Shown here: positions 46,434 to 57,037 of the stretch, one piece after another | Layout of the letters: each line of letters begins with the position of its first letter | Numbering within the stretch: position 1 is the stretch's first letter | Assembly: GCA_019059635.1 (NCBI GenBank) | Contig: JAGVRJ010000011.1 | Span: 1,532,376 to 1,596,375 of the forward strand | DNA: 64,000 bases | Source: Proales similis | Lineage: Eukaryota; Rotifera; Eurotatoria; Ploima; Proalidae | Direction of reading: 5' to 3' | The notes under the pieces: generated by a model | What the model saw: only the letters and a program-made list of their open reading frames with translations | The model's database searches: none | Told to the model about the DNA's origin: nothing | Position numbers and translations under genes: made by a program

Positions 46434-47950
46434 ATTCGGTCGAGATTCTGTGGAATTTGGATTGCTTGTACTTTCTAAATTTATGATTTTCTACTTAATT
46501 TTGATAGATGGAATAAAATCACAAGGCTATTTGGTTATATAGAATTCTCGTTTAACCGGCCTCGCTGATTGTTTGTATGATAAGCTTGAGTTTAAACAGT
46601 AATGCGATAAGCTATGGAATATTGAGATATCTTTAGATAAATAAAAAATCGAAACAGTTTCAATAAGAAAAACCCTGATAAATGCACAATGTGATTTATT
46701 ATATGTTTAAATTTTTTTTTTATCAACGGAGACCATAATAATGTAAAAAAAGGATAGATAGCTTTATTTAGCTCTAAATTATACAGGCTATACAACAGTT
46801 AACGTTGAAATAATCTGAAGCTAATCAAGTAATCTGATTCTATAAAACCCAGCCACAACAAAACTCAGATCAAATAGACAGGATATTAGATCTAAATAAA
46901 ATAACCCAAAGGCTTTTGATGGATTAAATCAATCATAAAGATGTCTGAGCCAATTCCAATGCGAAACGAATGGAAATTGGAATTTTTAGCTCGTTAATTT
47001 TTCGACGGCCATGATTGCTCTTGCGATAAAAAAATTCAGAGCACTTTCGATTATCGAAACAGAACGCAAATCGAAGTGTCATGTGTTGATATTTAATTAA
47101 TTTGAAAGCCCCATTTGGTTATGCCCCTTCAGAAGTTTCGGTTCGGGTAAGGAAAAATTTCTGTCAAAGATATGCATAAATTGAAGAAAAAAGATCAGGA
47201 GAAAAAAATTAGACTCAGTTCCTTTTATTCTGGCTGATTTTCGCAAATTTATGTTTTGAGAAGCTCTTTAATTGAAGGGATGTCTGTATTTCGCTGTACT
47301 CCTTCTTAAGTGGATGGTTATCACCGAAAATCTCTTTCAAACATCCCTGCGGCGGGAAAGAGTAAATTTGAAGAAGATCGTGTTGCTAGAGCGTCACTCA
47401 ACAACGCTCTTCTAATTGCTGTTCTGTTAGATGACTATGTTTGAGGTTTCCATTCATGATAAGCTTCGTTTCGATGCATCTTTTAATTATGAAAATATAA
47501 AACATGTAATTTATGCTTTCCTCTCAGATTAAACTATTTATTTCGCGAATTAAAGTTTCAGTAGGAAAAAAATTATGCCGCCACAGGACTCGACCAGTTG
47601 GTCCAAAATCAGCAAGTGGAATCATTTTAGCCATAGCTCCATCATTATTATCGCTTAGAAGACGATTGATTTCTTAAGCCTAATGAGCCATTTGCGCTAT
47701 GTGATTTAACGAGCTATTATGATGATAAGTTACTCGGAATCTTTACTCTAACTCATATTTAAAGTGATCAGCGTGATTATCGAGGAACTAGATCGTGTTT
47801 ATACTTTCTTATTATTGAACCTTGCCATTTAGCTCATAAAGTTTAAACAATCAAAATAAGATTCTTTAACAGCGTTCTGAGTCTAGTCTGCAGTCTTTTT
47901 TCAATAGATTTATCTGGCTCTATTCTGCGAAAATAAGAATTTAAATTAAA
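46434..47950. other. Intergenic, 1.5 kb, divergent promoter region
   Basis: It separates the minus-strand GPCR from the first plus-strand calcium-sensor gene. AT-rich, with a CTATAAAACC element at about 46838 on the plus strand that could be a core promoter. No gene is supported. Confidence 0.45.
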
Positions 47951-48646
47951 ATGGGAAGCAAATCTTCAAAAAAAGCTGATCCATGTGTCTTGACATCGGA
48001 AGAAATCAACTCTTTGATGACCAATACTTCATTTACCAAAGAGGAAATAATTCAATGGCATGAAGGATTTATAGTAAGTATTGTAAACTCAGGTCAGAAA
48101 TAATGTAGTTTCTAACATGCCAGTATATTTTATAGAAAGATTGTCCGAAAGGTAAATTAGACAAAAGAAAGTTTATAGATGTGTACAAGATATTTTACCC
48201 TCAAGGAAAGGTATCTTTAGTGAATAGAAAATGATAAAAATTCATGCAGTCTCAATTTCATTTTAAAGGCTGACAAGTTTTGCAACCATGTGTTCAAAGT
48301 GTTCGATTTTGATAACAGCGGCCAAATCGATTTTACAGAGTTTTTAATTGCAATCTCAATAACATCTCAAGGAGATGCCTCTAAAAAGCTCAAGCTAGCT
48401 TTTAAACTTTATGATGTCGACAAAAATGGTCGAGTGGATAAAAAAGAAATGGAAAAAATAATTGAAGCCATTTACGATTTGTTAGGCGAAGAACATCGCA
48501 AAGGTGACAATTCTCCCTCTGAACGAGTAAAAAAGATAATGAAAAAATTGGACCAAGATCAAAATGGCTATTTAAGCGAAGAGGAGTTTGTTGAAGGATG
48601 CCTTGCTGACTCAGTTTTAAGATCTCTATTAGCGCCTAACTCGTGA
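47951..48646 (+). CDS. Neuronal calcium sensor (recoverin family), array copy 1
   Basis: Exons 47951-48073, 48136-48210 and 48269-48646 give 191 residues. MGSKSSKK fits an N-myristoylation start (Gly2, Ser6). EF1 is the usual non-binding CPxG type (KDCPKGKLD). EF2 DFDNSGQIDFTE, EF3 DVDKNGRVDKKE and EF4 DQDQNGYLSEEE keep acidic ligands and the central Gly. These proteins are Ca2+ switches that expose a myristoyl group and bind membrane targets. It is closest by eye to copy 2 (HVFKVFDFDNSG; IYDLLGEEHRKG). Unlike the other four copies it has no intron after the basic N-terminus. Confidence 0.92.
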
Positions 48647-49553
48647 TTGGTTCACTTTCTTTTCGCATGCCTTCCGAAACAAAGCTATAGGGCGGAAACA
48701 ACAAGATGTAATAATTGGCGTGCTTGTAGTAATTGAAAAGACTAGTGTTTAGAGTCATAAATAACAAAGCAGATTCATTTTTCCAATAAACAAATCAAAT
48801 CAATTTAGTACTAGGAATGATTAATAAGGTTTTAAGTGGGAATTTTTTGTGATAGGAACCTGAAGGGAAACGAAGTTTTCAAATATCTACATTTATCCTC
48901 GTTGCAGTCACTGTCTTCACTGCCATACTTAAATTTCGATTTTTCCAAGAATTATTCATGTCTTAATGAGTAAAAATGTTTATAAATTATCATGTCAAAT
49001 GAAAAGACGGGATTATAGCAATTCAGCCGAATCAGCGCCCGTTTTCGATTTGCCCTTTGTATTAACAGAAAGCTCTAGGGCGGACGAGTTAATTCACTTC
49101 CTTCGCCATCAACTAACTTTTCTACCAGTTTCAAAGCATCGTTCAATTGCTCAATTAGCCTTTTGGCCGGGCGGAAATAATCTAATCATAGCTATTGGCG
49201 TGAAAAAAAGAGAGCATGTCTCTTAAATGGCAAATTGGTTTGCTTTATATATATTCATTTGAATTTCTAATAATCACTTCTTTCGAGACAAATGACTTGT
49301 ACTTTTGGAACCATTTCCTCTTTTCGTTGTTTTCTTTAATACCAGCACTCCGCCGCTATATTTCTTTCTATAAATATTTTCAAGATTTTTCGACTGATTT
49401 TCTGCATTACCCAACTTCTTATTGTTTGATATAACAAGAAGATTAAAAGATTTATAAGAAATTTTTTATATGCTGCAGTTCTGAATGAAATCATTCATAA
49501 AGTTAGACTTTCGACATAAAAACCAAGCGCTCTATTGCTGAGTTTCTTTAAGA
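48647..49553. other. Intergenic, 0.9 kb
   Basis: Spacer between calcium-sensor copies 1 and 2. Open frames near 48966 and 49216 show no motif and no signal peptide I would trust. Otherwise AT-rich. Confidence 0.45.
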
Positions 49554-50358
49554 ATGGGAAGCAAGCCTGGCAAAAAGAAGCAGAGTAATGAGTTAACTGA
49601 AGTAAGTTTTCTTTCTTTGGTTATTTACAGCTTTAGACTAAATTTTTGTTTTAAGGATGGTATAAATCTTCTGCTTGCCAATACTACTTTTACACGACAG
49701 GAGATTATGCGCTGGCATGAAGGTTTCATGGTAGAATGTTTATTTTTCAAAACATTTCTGGTATAATTATCAAAACTATGCGCAATTTTTAGAAAGATTG
49801 CCCCTCCGGAAAACTTGACAAAAAAAAATTTTCGGATGCTTACAAGGTAAATTAATTCAATCTAAGAGTGCCCCACACAGTTAAGTTAATTCTCTTTCAA
49901 TAGGCTTTTTATCCTCAAGGCAAGGTAATGGTTTTTAACTAGTATTTCTGTTATGATATGTAACAAATTTGTGCTGTAAGGCAGAAAAATTTTGTAAGCA
50001 TGTTTTTAAGGTGTTCGATTTTGATAACAGCGGATCAATTGATTTTACCGAGTTTCTAATTGCCATATCAATCACAGCTCAAGGAGACGCACGCAAAAAA
50101 CTCTCGATGGTTTTTCGCATGTATGATATGGATAGAAACGGGCGTGTAGACAAGAAAGAAATGCTTAAAATAATTGAGGCGATATATGATCTTCTTGGCG
50201 AGGAACATAGGAAGGGTGAGAATTCTCCAGCTGAGCGTGTCAAGTCTATTATGCGAAAGCTAGACAAAGACCAGAACGGGTATTTAAGCGAAGAGGAATT
50301 CGTCGAGGGATGTCTGAATGACTCTACCCTAAGATCCTTGCTCGCTCCTCATGCTTAG
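49554..50358 (+). CDS. Neuronal calcium sensor, array copy 2
   Basis: Exons 49554-49601, 49656-49730, 49793-49846, 49904-49924 and 49981-50358 give 191 residues. Starts MGSKPGKKK (myristoylation type). CPxG EF1 (KDCPSGKLD), then intact EF2 DFDNSGSIDFTE, EF3 DMDRNGRVDKKE and EF4 DKDQNGYLSEEE. It shares the last-exon layout and most of its sequence with copy 1 but has two extra introns: one after the basic N-terminus, and one that isolates a 21-nt exon (AFYPQGK). It probably has overlapping Ca2+-sensor function with copy 1. Confidence 0.92.
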
Positions 50359-50967
50359 TCCGAAAGAAATTGTGTTCGCAAGGTATTAGCCCAAATCCGA
50401 TGAATAAATTTTTTGGTACACACTTAATCTGTTTGGTCTCTGGAACTTATGGTAGCTTTTTCTTAAGATCAAGAGCTCACTCTAAGGAGTAGAGTTTGGA
50501 TAGACATTTTTAATCTAAAGCAGAATATCATACAAGCGAATAATGATTCACGTGGGCTATTCTGCTCAATTTTGTGCATATGAAAGCTTATCTAAGAGAG
50601 AATTAATAATTGTTTGTTCTTGCATCGCGTTCATGAAATGGAATGGCGCAGTAAAAGTCTCGAATAATTAAGTAGACTCAAGCTTTAGTGATTTAAAGCA
50701 TTCGTATTTTGAATAAAAAAAATTCACTTCCAGTGTCAAGTTCTGGTCTGGGCTTAGTTGAACGAACCTTCTATAATTTCGAGGCTTTCTCTCTTACTCC
50801 TGTCGTGCTTTCAGAGCTAGAACTAAATTATTTATTATGCGCGCCCCCCATTTCTATTTGACGGTTGCTATAAAATTTGAATTGAGCAAAAGATTTTTCA
50901 GTTTTACTTTTTTGCCATCAATTAATTCATAATTTATTCGCTAGAATTATTGAAAAAAGAAAAGGAA
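50359..50967. other. Intergenic, 0.6 kb
   Basis: Spacer between copies 2 and 3. AT-rich with no gene seen; it should contain the copy 3 promoter. Confidence 0.5.
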
Positions 50968-51776
50968 ATGGGTAATAAAGGAAGCAAACGCGACGCGACG
51001 GTACTCACCGAGGTAATTTGAAACATTAAACTTAAAAAAGTTTCAAGTTTTTAATACTCGCTCTAGGAAGACATAAACCTTTTGCTTGCAAACACCAACT
51101 ACACTCGTGAGCAAATTTTAGAATGGCATTCTGGTTTCATTGTAAGCTTTTTTTTAATAAACTACAAGTCGGGTATAAACCTAGAAATCTTAATTAAACA
51201 GAAAGATTGTCCTAAAGGTCAGCTTGACAAAAAGAAATTTACAGAAGTCTATCGTGAGTTTTATCCTGAAGGTAATCAGAGTGAATTCTTAGTCGTATGG
51301 AAAGAGCCTGCTAATTTAAATGAACTTCACTAGGCAAAGCAGACAAATTCTGTTCTCAAGTTTTTAACGTTTTCGATACCGACCGATCAGGAAAAATTGA
51401 TTTTGTTGAGTTTCTTATTGCAATTTCAGTAACCTCGCATGGTGATACGGCTAAGAAGCTAAAACTGGCTTTTCAAATGTACGATTCTAATCGTAATGGA
51501 AAAGTTGACAAAAAAGAGATGGAAAAAATTATAATTGCAATTTATGATCTTCTTGGCGAAACAAATCGCAAAGGTTAATTATTTATAAAGTAACTGCACT
51601 CCAGTATAAAATGACGATTTTCTTCTCTTTTAGGGGACAATGACCCGAAACAACGCGTAACGGCGATTTTCAACAAACTAGACAAGGATAACTCTGGTTA
51701 CCTTACAGAAGATGAATTTATAAGTGGATGCTTATCTGATCCTGTTCTAATGAATTTTTTGGCTCCCAATGCCTAA
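50968..51776 (+). CDS. Neuronal calcium sensor, array copy 3
   Basis: Exons 50968-51012, 51067-51141, 51202-51271, 51334-51573 and 51634-51776 give 190 residues. Starts [11 protein letters not shown]1 is CPxG (KDCPKGQLD). EF2 [14 protein letters not shown]3 [12 protein letters not shown] and EF4 [12 protein letters not shown] look able to bind Ca2+. An intron splits the Gly codon after YPE (phase 1) and another lies at RKG-DND; both positions are shared with copy 5 and differ from copies 1 and 2. The [11 protein letters not shown] segment links it to copies 4 and 5. Confidence 0.92.
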
Positions 51777-52195
51777 TCGAAATGATAAATCAAAACAAAC
51801 CATCCTGACCTAGAACCTATGTGATGAATTAGCTTATGGCGAACTTTCTCCGTAATTTAATTTTAATAAAGAGAAATAGAGTTACTAAGCAAGGTTTTTG
51901 TTTGGATGGTAAAGGAGGGTTTTGAATGTGTAGGTAAATGCCTTGTAGGAATGGAGAAAGGGTTTATAATCCTTCGACTTGCCGCGAAATTTTATGAATT
52001 CTAAGTTTAACAAAGGTATTCAACAAACCTTGTTGAATAATCATGATGCATGCCTAAATTTATTTCTAAGCTTAAAAGAATAACCTGTAGCATAGATTCT
52101 TGTAAAGATTTCTGAATTAAGAAATATACTAGCAAAATTTCTTTTTTTTAAAGCACATATTTTTTAGTTAGAGCTTGGAACTTCTAAATTTAATC
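51777..52195. other. Intergenic, 0.4 kb
   Basis: Spacer between copies 3 and 4, AT-rich. AATAAA near 51866 is a possible poly(A) signal of copy 3. Confidence 0.45.
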
Positions 52196-52889
52196 ATGGG
52201 TAACAAAACCGGAAAGAATAAGAAAAAAGACATGACAGTTCTTACTCAGGTACAACCTTAACCTATAAAAACAAGACAAAACTAAAATTTGAAATCATAA
52301 TGAAGGAGGAGCTAAAGTTTCTTTTGGAAAACACGAATTACACTCAATCTGAAATTCTAAGATGGCATCAAGGATTCCTGGTTAGTTATTTGGGGATAAG
52401 TTCTACAAATAAATACATATTTAATAAAATAATCAGAAAGATTGTCCTAAGGGATTCCTCGACAAAAAACAATTTGCGAATGTTTTCAAAGAATTTTATC
52501 CTGAGGGAAAAGCTCAAAAGTTTAGTGAACAGGTCTTTAAGGTTTTCGACTCAGATAAATCAGGCAAGATCGATTTTGTTGAGTTCTTGGTGGCAATATC
52601 ATCATCAGCCCACGGCGATGCTCGTAAAAAGCTACAGCTAGCTTTTAGAATGTACGATTCAAACAACAATGGAAAAATCGACAAGAAAGAAATGGTCAAA
52701 ATGCTTAACGCAATTTTCGATTTACGTGGACAAGAAAATAGGAAAGGAGACAACGACCCAAAGCAACGCGTTGAAGCAATTTTCAATCGCCTTGATCGCG
52801 ATCATAATGGAACTTTAGACTTGAATGAGTTCACGGAGGGTTGTCTTTCTGACCCGATTCTAATGAAAATTTTGGTGCCACAAGTTTGA
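52196..52889 (+). CDS. Neuronal calcium sensor, array copy 4
   Basis: Exons 52196-52249, 52306-52380 and 52437-52889 give 193 residues. Starts MGNKTGKNKKKD. EF1 is CPxG (KDCPKGFLD). EF2 [14 protein letters not shown]3 DSNNNGKIDKKE and EF4 DRDHNGTLDLNE look functional. The third exon reads straight through both intron positions found in copies 3 and 5, so those introns are absent here. The IFDLRGQENRKG segment groups it with copies 3 and 5. Confidence 0.92.
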
Positions 52890-53407
52890 ATTCAAAATTA
52901 AATCAGCTTTTTACTACCTTAGATTAGACCAATCATTGCTACCTTCGAATAAGCGTCTCCCCACTAGAAAATTAGTTTGTTTTACTCATTATAAGCCTTT
53001 CCTTATAAATTAAGCATAAAATAACTCGCGGCTCTTAATCATCAAACGAATATGTTTTTATAGCTATTCAACACAACAACAATAAATCCATTCTAAAGAA
53101 AGTCAGCATTCATTTATTCTAGTCCTACCTTTCTTGTGATCCCGGTTTGATTCCTATCAAGCGAATTGAGTTTGGACGAAAATTTTTTACTTGTTGCTAG
53201 CCTTCCTATTATGTCATTACATGCTTCTTATTCATAGGGCGGAGTTGCATTCACTAAATTTTTAGTAATTCTGAGGCTTTAGCTTGCTTAGTAATAATTC
53301 ATTATTTGGTTAAAATTGTTTGCGCAAGGGTTAAAGCATAATTTTCTCTACTTATATATAAAGGCCTCGTAGATTGACTATTCTTAAAAATTCTAAAAGA
53401 ATTCAAC
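52890..53407. other. Intergenic, 0.5 kb
   Basis: Spacer between copies 4 and 5. It includes a candidate TATA box at 53353-53364. Confidence 0.5.
53353..53364 (+). promoter_or_regulatory. Candidate TATA box of calcium sensor copy 5
   Basis: TATATATAAAGG lies 55 bp before the ATG at 53408, consistent with a ~25-nt 5' UTR. Sequence and spacing only. Confidence 0.45.
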
Positions 53408-54244
53408 ATGGGCAACAAAGGAGCTAAAAATAAAAAGAAGGATTTAACCGAACTTACTGAGGTTGGTCGAGGAAAAAAATTAAAGAATCTGGCCTTATTC
53501 CAAACTTTGAATCTAATTAACGCTCTAAAGGATGAGATTCAATTTTTGCTGAGAAACACTCATTATGATCGCGAGCAAATAATTAAATGGCATCAAGGAT
53601 TTTTGGTAGTGGACTTTAATTTAAATTCCGCCTAAATCTTCTATCTTCTTTAACAGTTCCTGATTAAAAATTTTAGATCGATTGTCCTAAAGGGGTGCTC
53701 GATAAGAAAAAATTTACGCAAGTTTACAAAGAGTTTTTCCCTGATGGTAAAATTTTCAAACTCACAAAAAAAGTCTACATTTAGTATTTTGAAATTATGG
53801 TGAAATCAAGGAAAGGCTGAAACTTACAGTGCCGAAGTCTTTAAGCTGTTCGATACGGATAATTCAGGAAAGATCGATTTTGTGGAATTTTTAGTTGCTG
53901 TTTCAGTTTCATCTGGTGGAGACATAAAGCAAAAACTTAAGATGGCATTCGATTTATATGATAAAAACGACAACCAGCGCATTGATCAAAAAGAAATGCT
54001 TAAAATAGTAACGGCAATTTACGATCTAAAGGGAATAACCGATCGGAAAGGTTTGCTTAATAAAAAACTTCAAAGGTGCTTAAAAATTAACCACTTTAAA
54101 GGAGATAATGATCCAAAAGAAAGGACTGCAGCCATCTTCCGAAAGATGGACACAAATTACACTAACACTATAGACGAAAAAGAGTTCATTGATGGATGTC
54201 TAAGTGATCCTTTTTTAATGAAGTTTTTGAATCCCAATATGTGA
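53408..54244 (+). CDS. Neuronal calcium sensor, array copy 5, with degenerate EF-hands 3 and 4
   Basis: Exons 53408-53461, 53531-53605, 53677-53746, 53811-54050 and 54102-54244 give 193 residues. Starts MGNKGAKNKKKD. EF1 is CPxG (IDCPKGVLD) and EF2 ([12 protein letters not shown]) is intact. EF3 reads DKNDNQRIDQKE, with Gln replacing the central Gly. EF4 reads DTNYTNTIDEKE, with Thr at loop position 5 and Asn for Gly. The intron at RKG-DND (54051-54101) happens to stay open in frame, but removing it restores the family sequence (RKGDNDPKERT). Ca2+ binding is probably confined to EF2, perhaps weakly EF3. Confidence 0.9.
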
Positions 54245-54515
54245 TGGCCAGCAGACAGAAACACAAAATTAAATAGTTAATTTAGAGTACAATCAAACTT
54301 TATTGCTTATAGATTAAGTAAAAAACTAGTTTAGCCATTGAGAATTTTTTTTCTTTCAATCTTTGTTTTAAAAACTTGCCTAGGTAACCCTTTTAAGTTA
54401 ATGAATAGCATTCAATAAGGTTTATAAAAACAACATTAAGGCAAGGCAACGGTACTTTTCCAAAAATTTTAGAACAGATTTTATAGGTGCTTTAATCCAG
54501 AGAAGCATTATCCTT

Positions 54516-55603
54516 TTATTCGGAAGATGACTGATAAGAAAATGTTTGATTAGGATAAATTTGCAGGCATTTTTGATTATTCTTTTGAGATTCTTCACTA
54601 CCGTAATTGTAGTAGCTAGGATAAAAACTTGTCCAATAAGAATTTACATATGCGTTATTTTCTTCATTCGATTGATAGTTACAATCATAATCAAATTCTT
54701 GACCTTTTATGTTTTTTTTAAAGGATTTTTCGCATAAATTTTCTGTTAAATTTTTACTGTTCTGCAGCAGAGTTGGATATTGTAGTTGTTGGGACTCTAA
54801 CTCTGACGAATTGGGATGTGAAAAATTTGATTGGGAATAATTCGATGGTGAGTTGAAAGCTGGTTCAAATCTTGATTTCAACTGGTAAACTTTTACATTG
54901 CCATAAATAGCTTCAGTCGAATCAAACCTTTGTACTTGACCTGATGAGCTTGAAAAATCATTCGTCCATGAATAATTTGATTGAACCTGGGCTTCATGAG
55001 CAGTATTAACCAAAATGTCTTCCTCTGCATTATTTGTAGAGTGTTTTAAATTGTCTACGATAGACTGGCGGAGGTTAAAATGTTGATTGGTATCATTTTC
55101 GAAAATTTTTGAATCTGAGTCAGATGGCTCATAGTTTTCTACGACCGGTCCTCTTGAGAAATCTCGAGACTTTATGGTTAATTCATTTCCCAATTTGGGG
55201 CTCGCATTTTTTTCTTTTTTATATTTCATTCTACGATTTTGAAACCAAATTTTTACTTGGCGCTCAGTAAGATTCAAATTATTGGCTATTTCTACGCGAC
55301 GTGGTCTACAAAGATATTTGTTTTGATGAAATTCCTTCTCTAGCTCTACTAGTTGCGAATTACTATATGCCGTCCTGATTCTTCTCATGCTAGTCTGCTT
55401 AGTCTTTGTTAATTCCCGGTTTACTGTTTCTTAGATAAAAATATATTAAAATAGAAAGTTTAAATCTACTAAGATAGATTACCTTGAGAGTCTGCCGTCA
55501 GAGAAAAGCTATTAAGTATTTGAGCGCGAGGCCACGAGCATTTCTCTTTTGGCTTGAAATTTTCCAAATCTGATCCATTAAGTTGCAAAGCATTTTCCTT
55601 CAT
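54516..55603 (-). CDS. Hox3: Hox3-class homeodomain transcription factor
   Basis: Exons 55483-55603 and 54516-55429 give 344 residues in frame. The homeodomain (about residues 55-114) begins [20 protein letters not shown] and contains [38 protein letters not shown]; position 50 is Gln and WFQNRR is intact. CRPRRVE with KYKK is the Hox3/zen signature; Hox2 would normally read KHKR. Exon 1 is short and has CSWPRAQ where a hexapeptide (YPWM-like) would be expected, so the Exd/Pbx contact may be weakened. The C-terminal ~230 residues are Ser/Asn/Gln/Tyr-rich and disordered, a usual activation-type region. No other Hox gene is in the window. Confidence 0.88.
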
Positions 55604-57037
55604 GGCTATTCTCAAGTTCTAAAAGCAAATGTTCATCGATAGTTTGGTTCCGATATTTCGAAGCAGTTGCTTTAGCACCAATCAGTTTATTAGAGTAAAG
55701 CCAGCCATATCTCTTAACCAATCAAAACAACTGTAATGTAATCTAATCCCCGGTTTATCAACTGATAGCTCATTGAGTGATATTGACGAAAGCAGTTCAA
55801 ACAGGCGAATGACAAGCATAAGGCGTTTAGGTCAGATTGATGCGAATATGCCTCTAATTGATAAATAATCAGACCCTAGCCAAATCTTTGTTTACAGTTG
55901 AATATCATCTTCTTCGAGTGTTAGATTCTAACCATATTTTTCAAAACCAACTCCAACAGACTGTATGGGTATTTTAAGTTTTGATTGGCTGAGGATAGAA
56001 ACGCGTCGAAAGAATAAATGAATACAGCGTTTGATGGACAATAAAAGAGGCGCCTGTGAGAATAAAGAAACCGACTTAGGCGGCCGTAAATATCGGGTCG
56101 TAAAAGTGCTACTTTCGTCCATATCAAAAACTTAAATGCTTCTGTTGGGCCATTATCATTTGTTCTAATGCGAAGTGTGAAAAAAGCTCAATCTACTGGT
56201 TATTAAGAATCTTAAGGATGAGTCCGTTCTTGATTTCCTAAAAACGTGCACATTACCCGTTGAAACTTTATTTTCAATAAAAATATCACCGAATATAAAA
56301 GTTTCCGATAGATTTTTACATCTAATATATATTTCGTAGATGTTTACCGCTTGTTTTCTCAGTCTCTTGTAAAAAGCAAGCCAGAAATTTTCTGCCCAGT
56401 CGCAGATGCCAGTTGGCTATATTAGCTGTTATAATTTGTGTATTGATTTTAATTATTAATTAGAATGAGAAAGCACCACTGCCTCTCTGCAAACACTAAC
56501 GTGTTTTTATTGCTTATTAGATTTGGGCTATTAGAAAAAGCATAGGATGAAAGAGACCGATAAATAAGAAAAATGGAAACCGGTCTGAAGCAGATTTCAC
56601 TTATACCGAAGCATGTCTCTTGATTTCAAATTTGTTGACTCTTGAACGTTGTCAAGTGCGGTGAAACTGACGCAAACTTCACCTGTATTGAGGATCATAA
56701 AAGTATATAGCTCCAAGAAAACTTCAACAAGAATGAGTGACTTTACTAGAGATTGAATTACTCGGCAAAAAAAATTAAATAGGGAATAAGACTTGGTGTT
56801 ATGGCGGCTTTCTCAGGAATTTCCTAAACTGAAGTGCGGTTTAAAAACTTTATTTTTTTTATTCTTTTGTTTACTTAAGTTCTCAAGCTCTTGAAAGTTG
56901 CAAGTATAATAAAACTGCTTGGCAATAAGCGCCAAGCCAAGCGCCATATTCATAATACCAGTTACATAAAATTTTACTGCCAATCCAAAAACAAATCCTT
57001 ATTCTTATCATTTGATCCATTCAACTTATTAAGACCA
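55604..57037. other. Intergenic, 1.4 kb, divergent promoter region
   Basis: Between Hox3 (minus) and the PLAT-domain gene (plus). No gene is supported. A frame upstream of 57038 is open into this region but has no ATG. Confidence 0.5.

Noticed and set aside
48966-49434. Two short plus-strand frames between calcium-sensor copies 1 and 2
   Set aside because: No family resemblance, not part of the calcium-sensor exons, and compatible with chance in AT-rich spacer.
53882-54244. Calcium sensor copy 5 as an uninterrupted exon with a 17-residue insertion
   Set aside because: The insertion is a 51-nt intron (GTTTGC...TTTAAAG, 54051-54101) that happens to be open. Removing it restores the family sequence.
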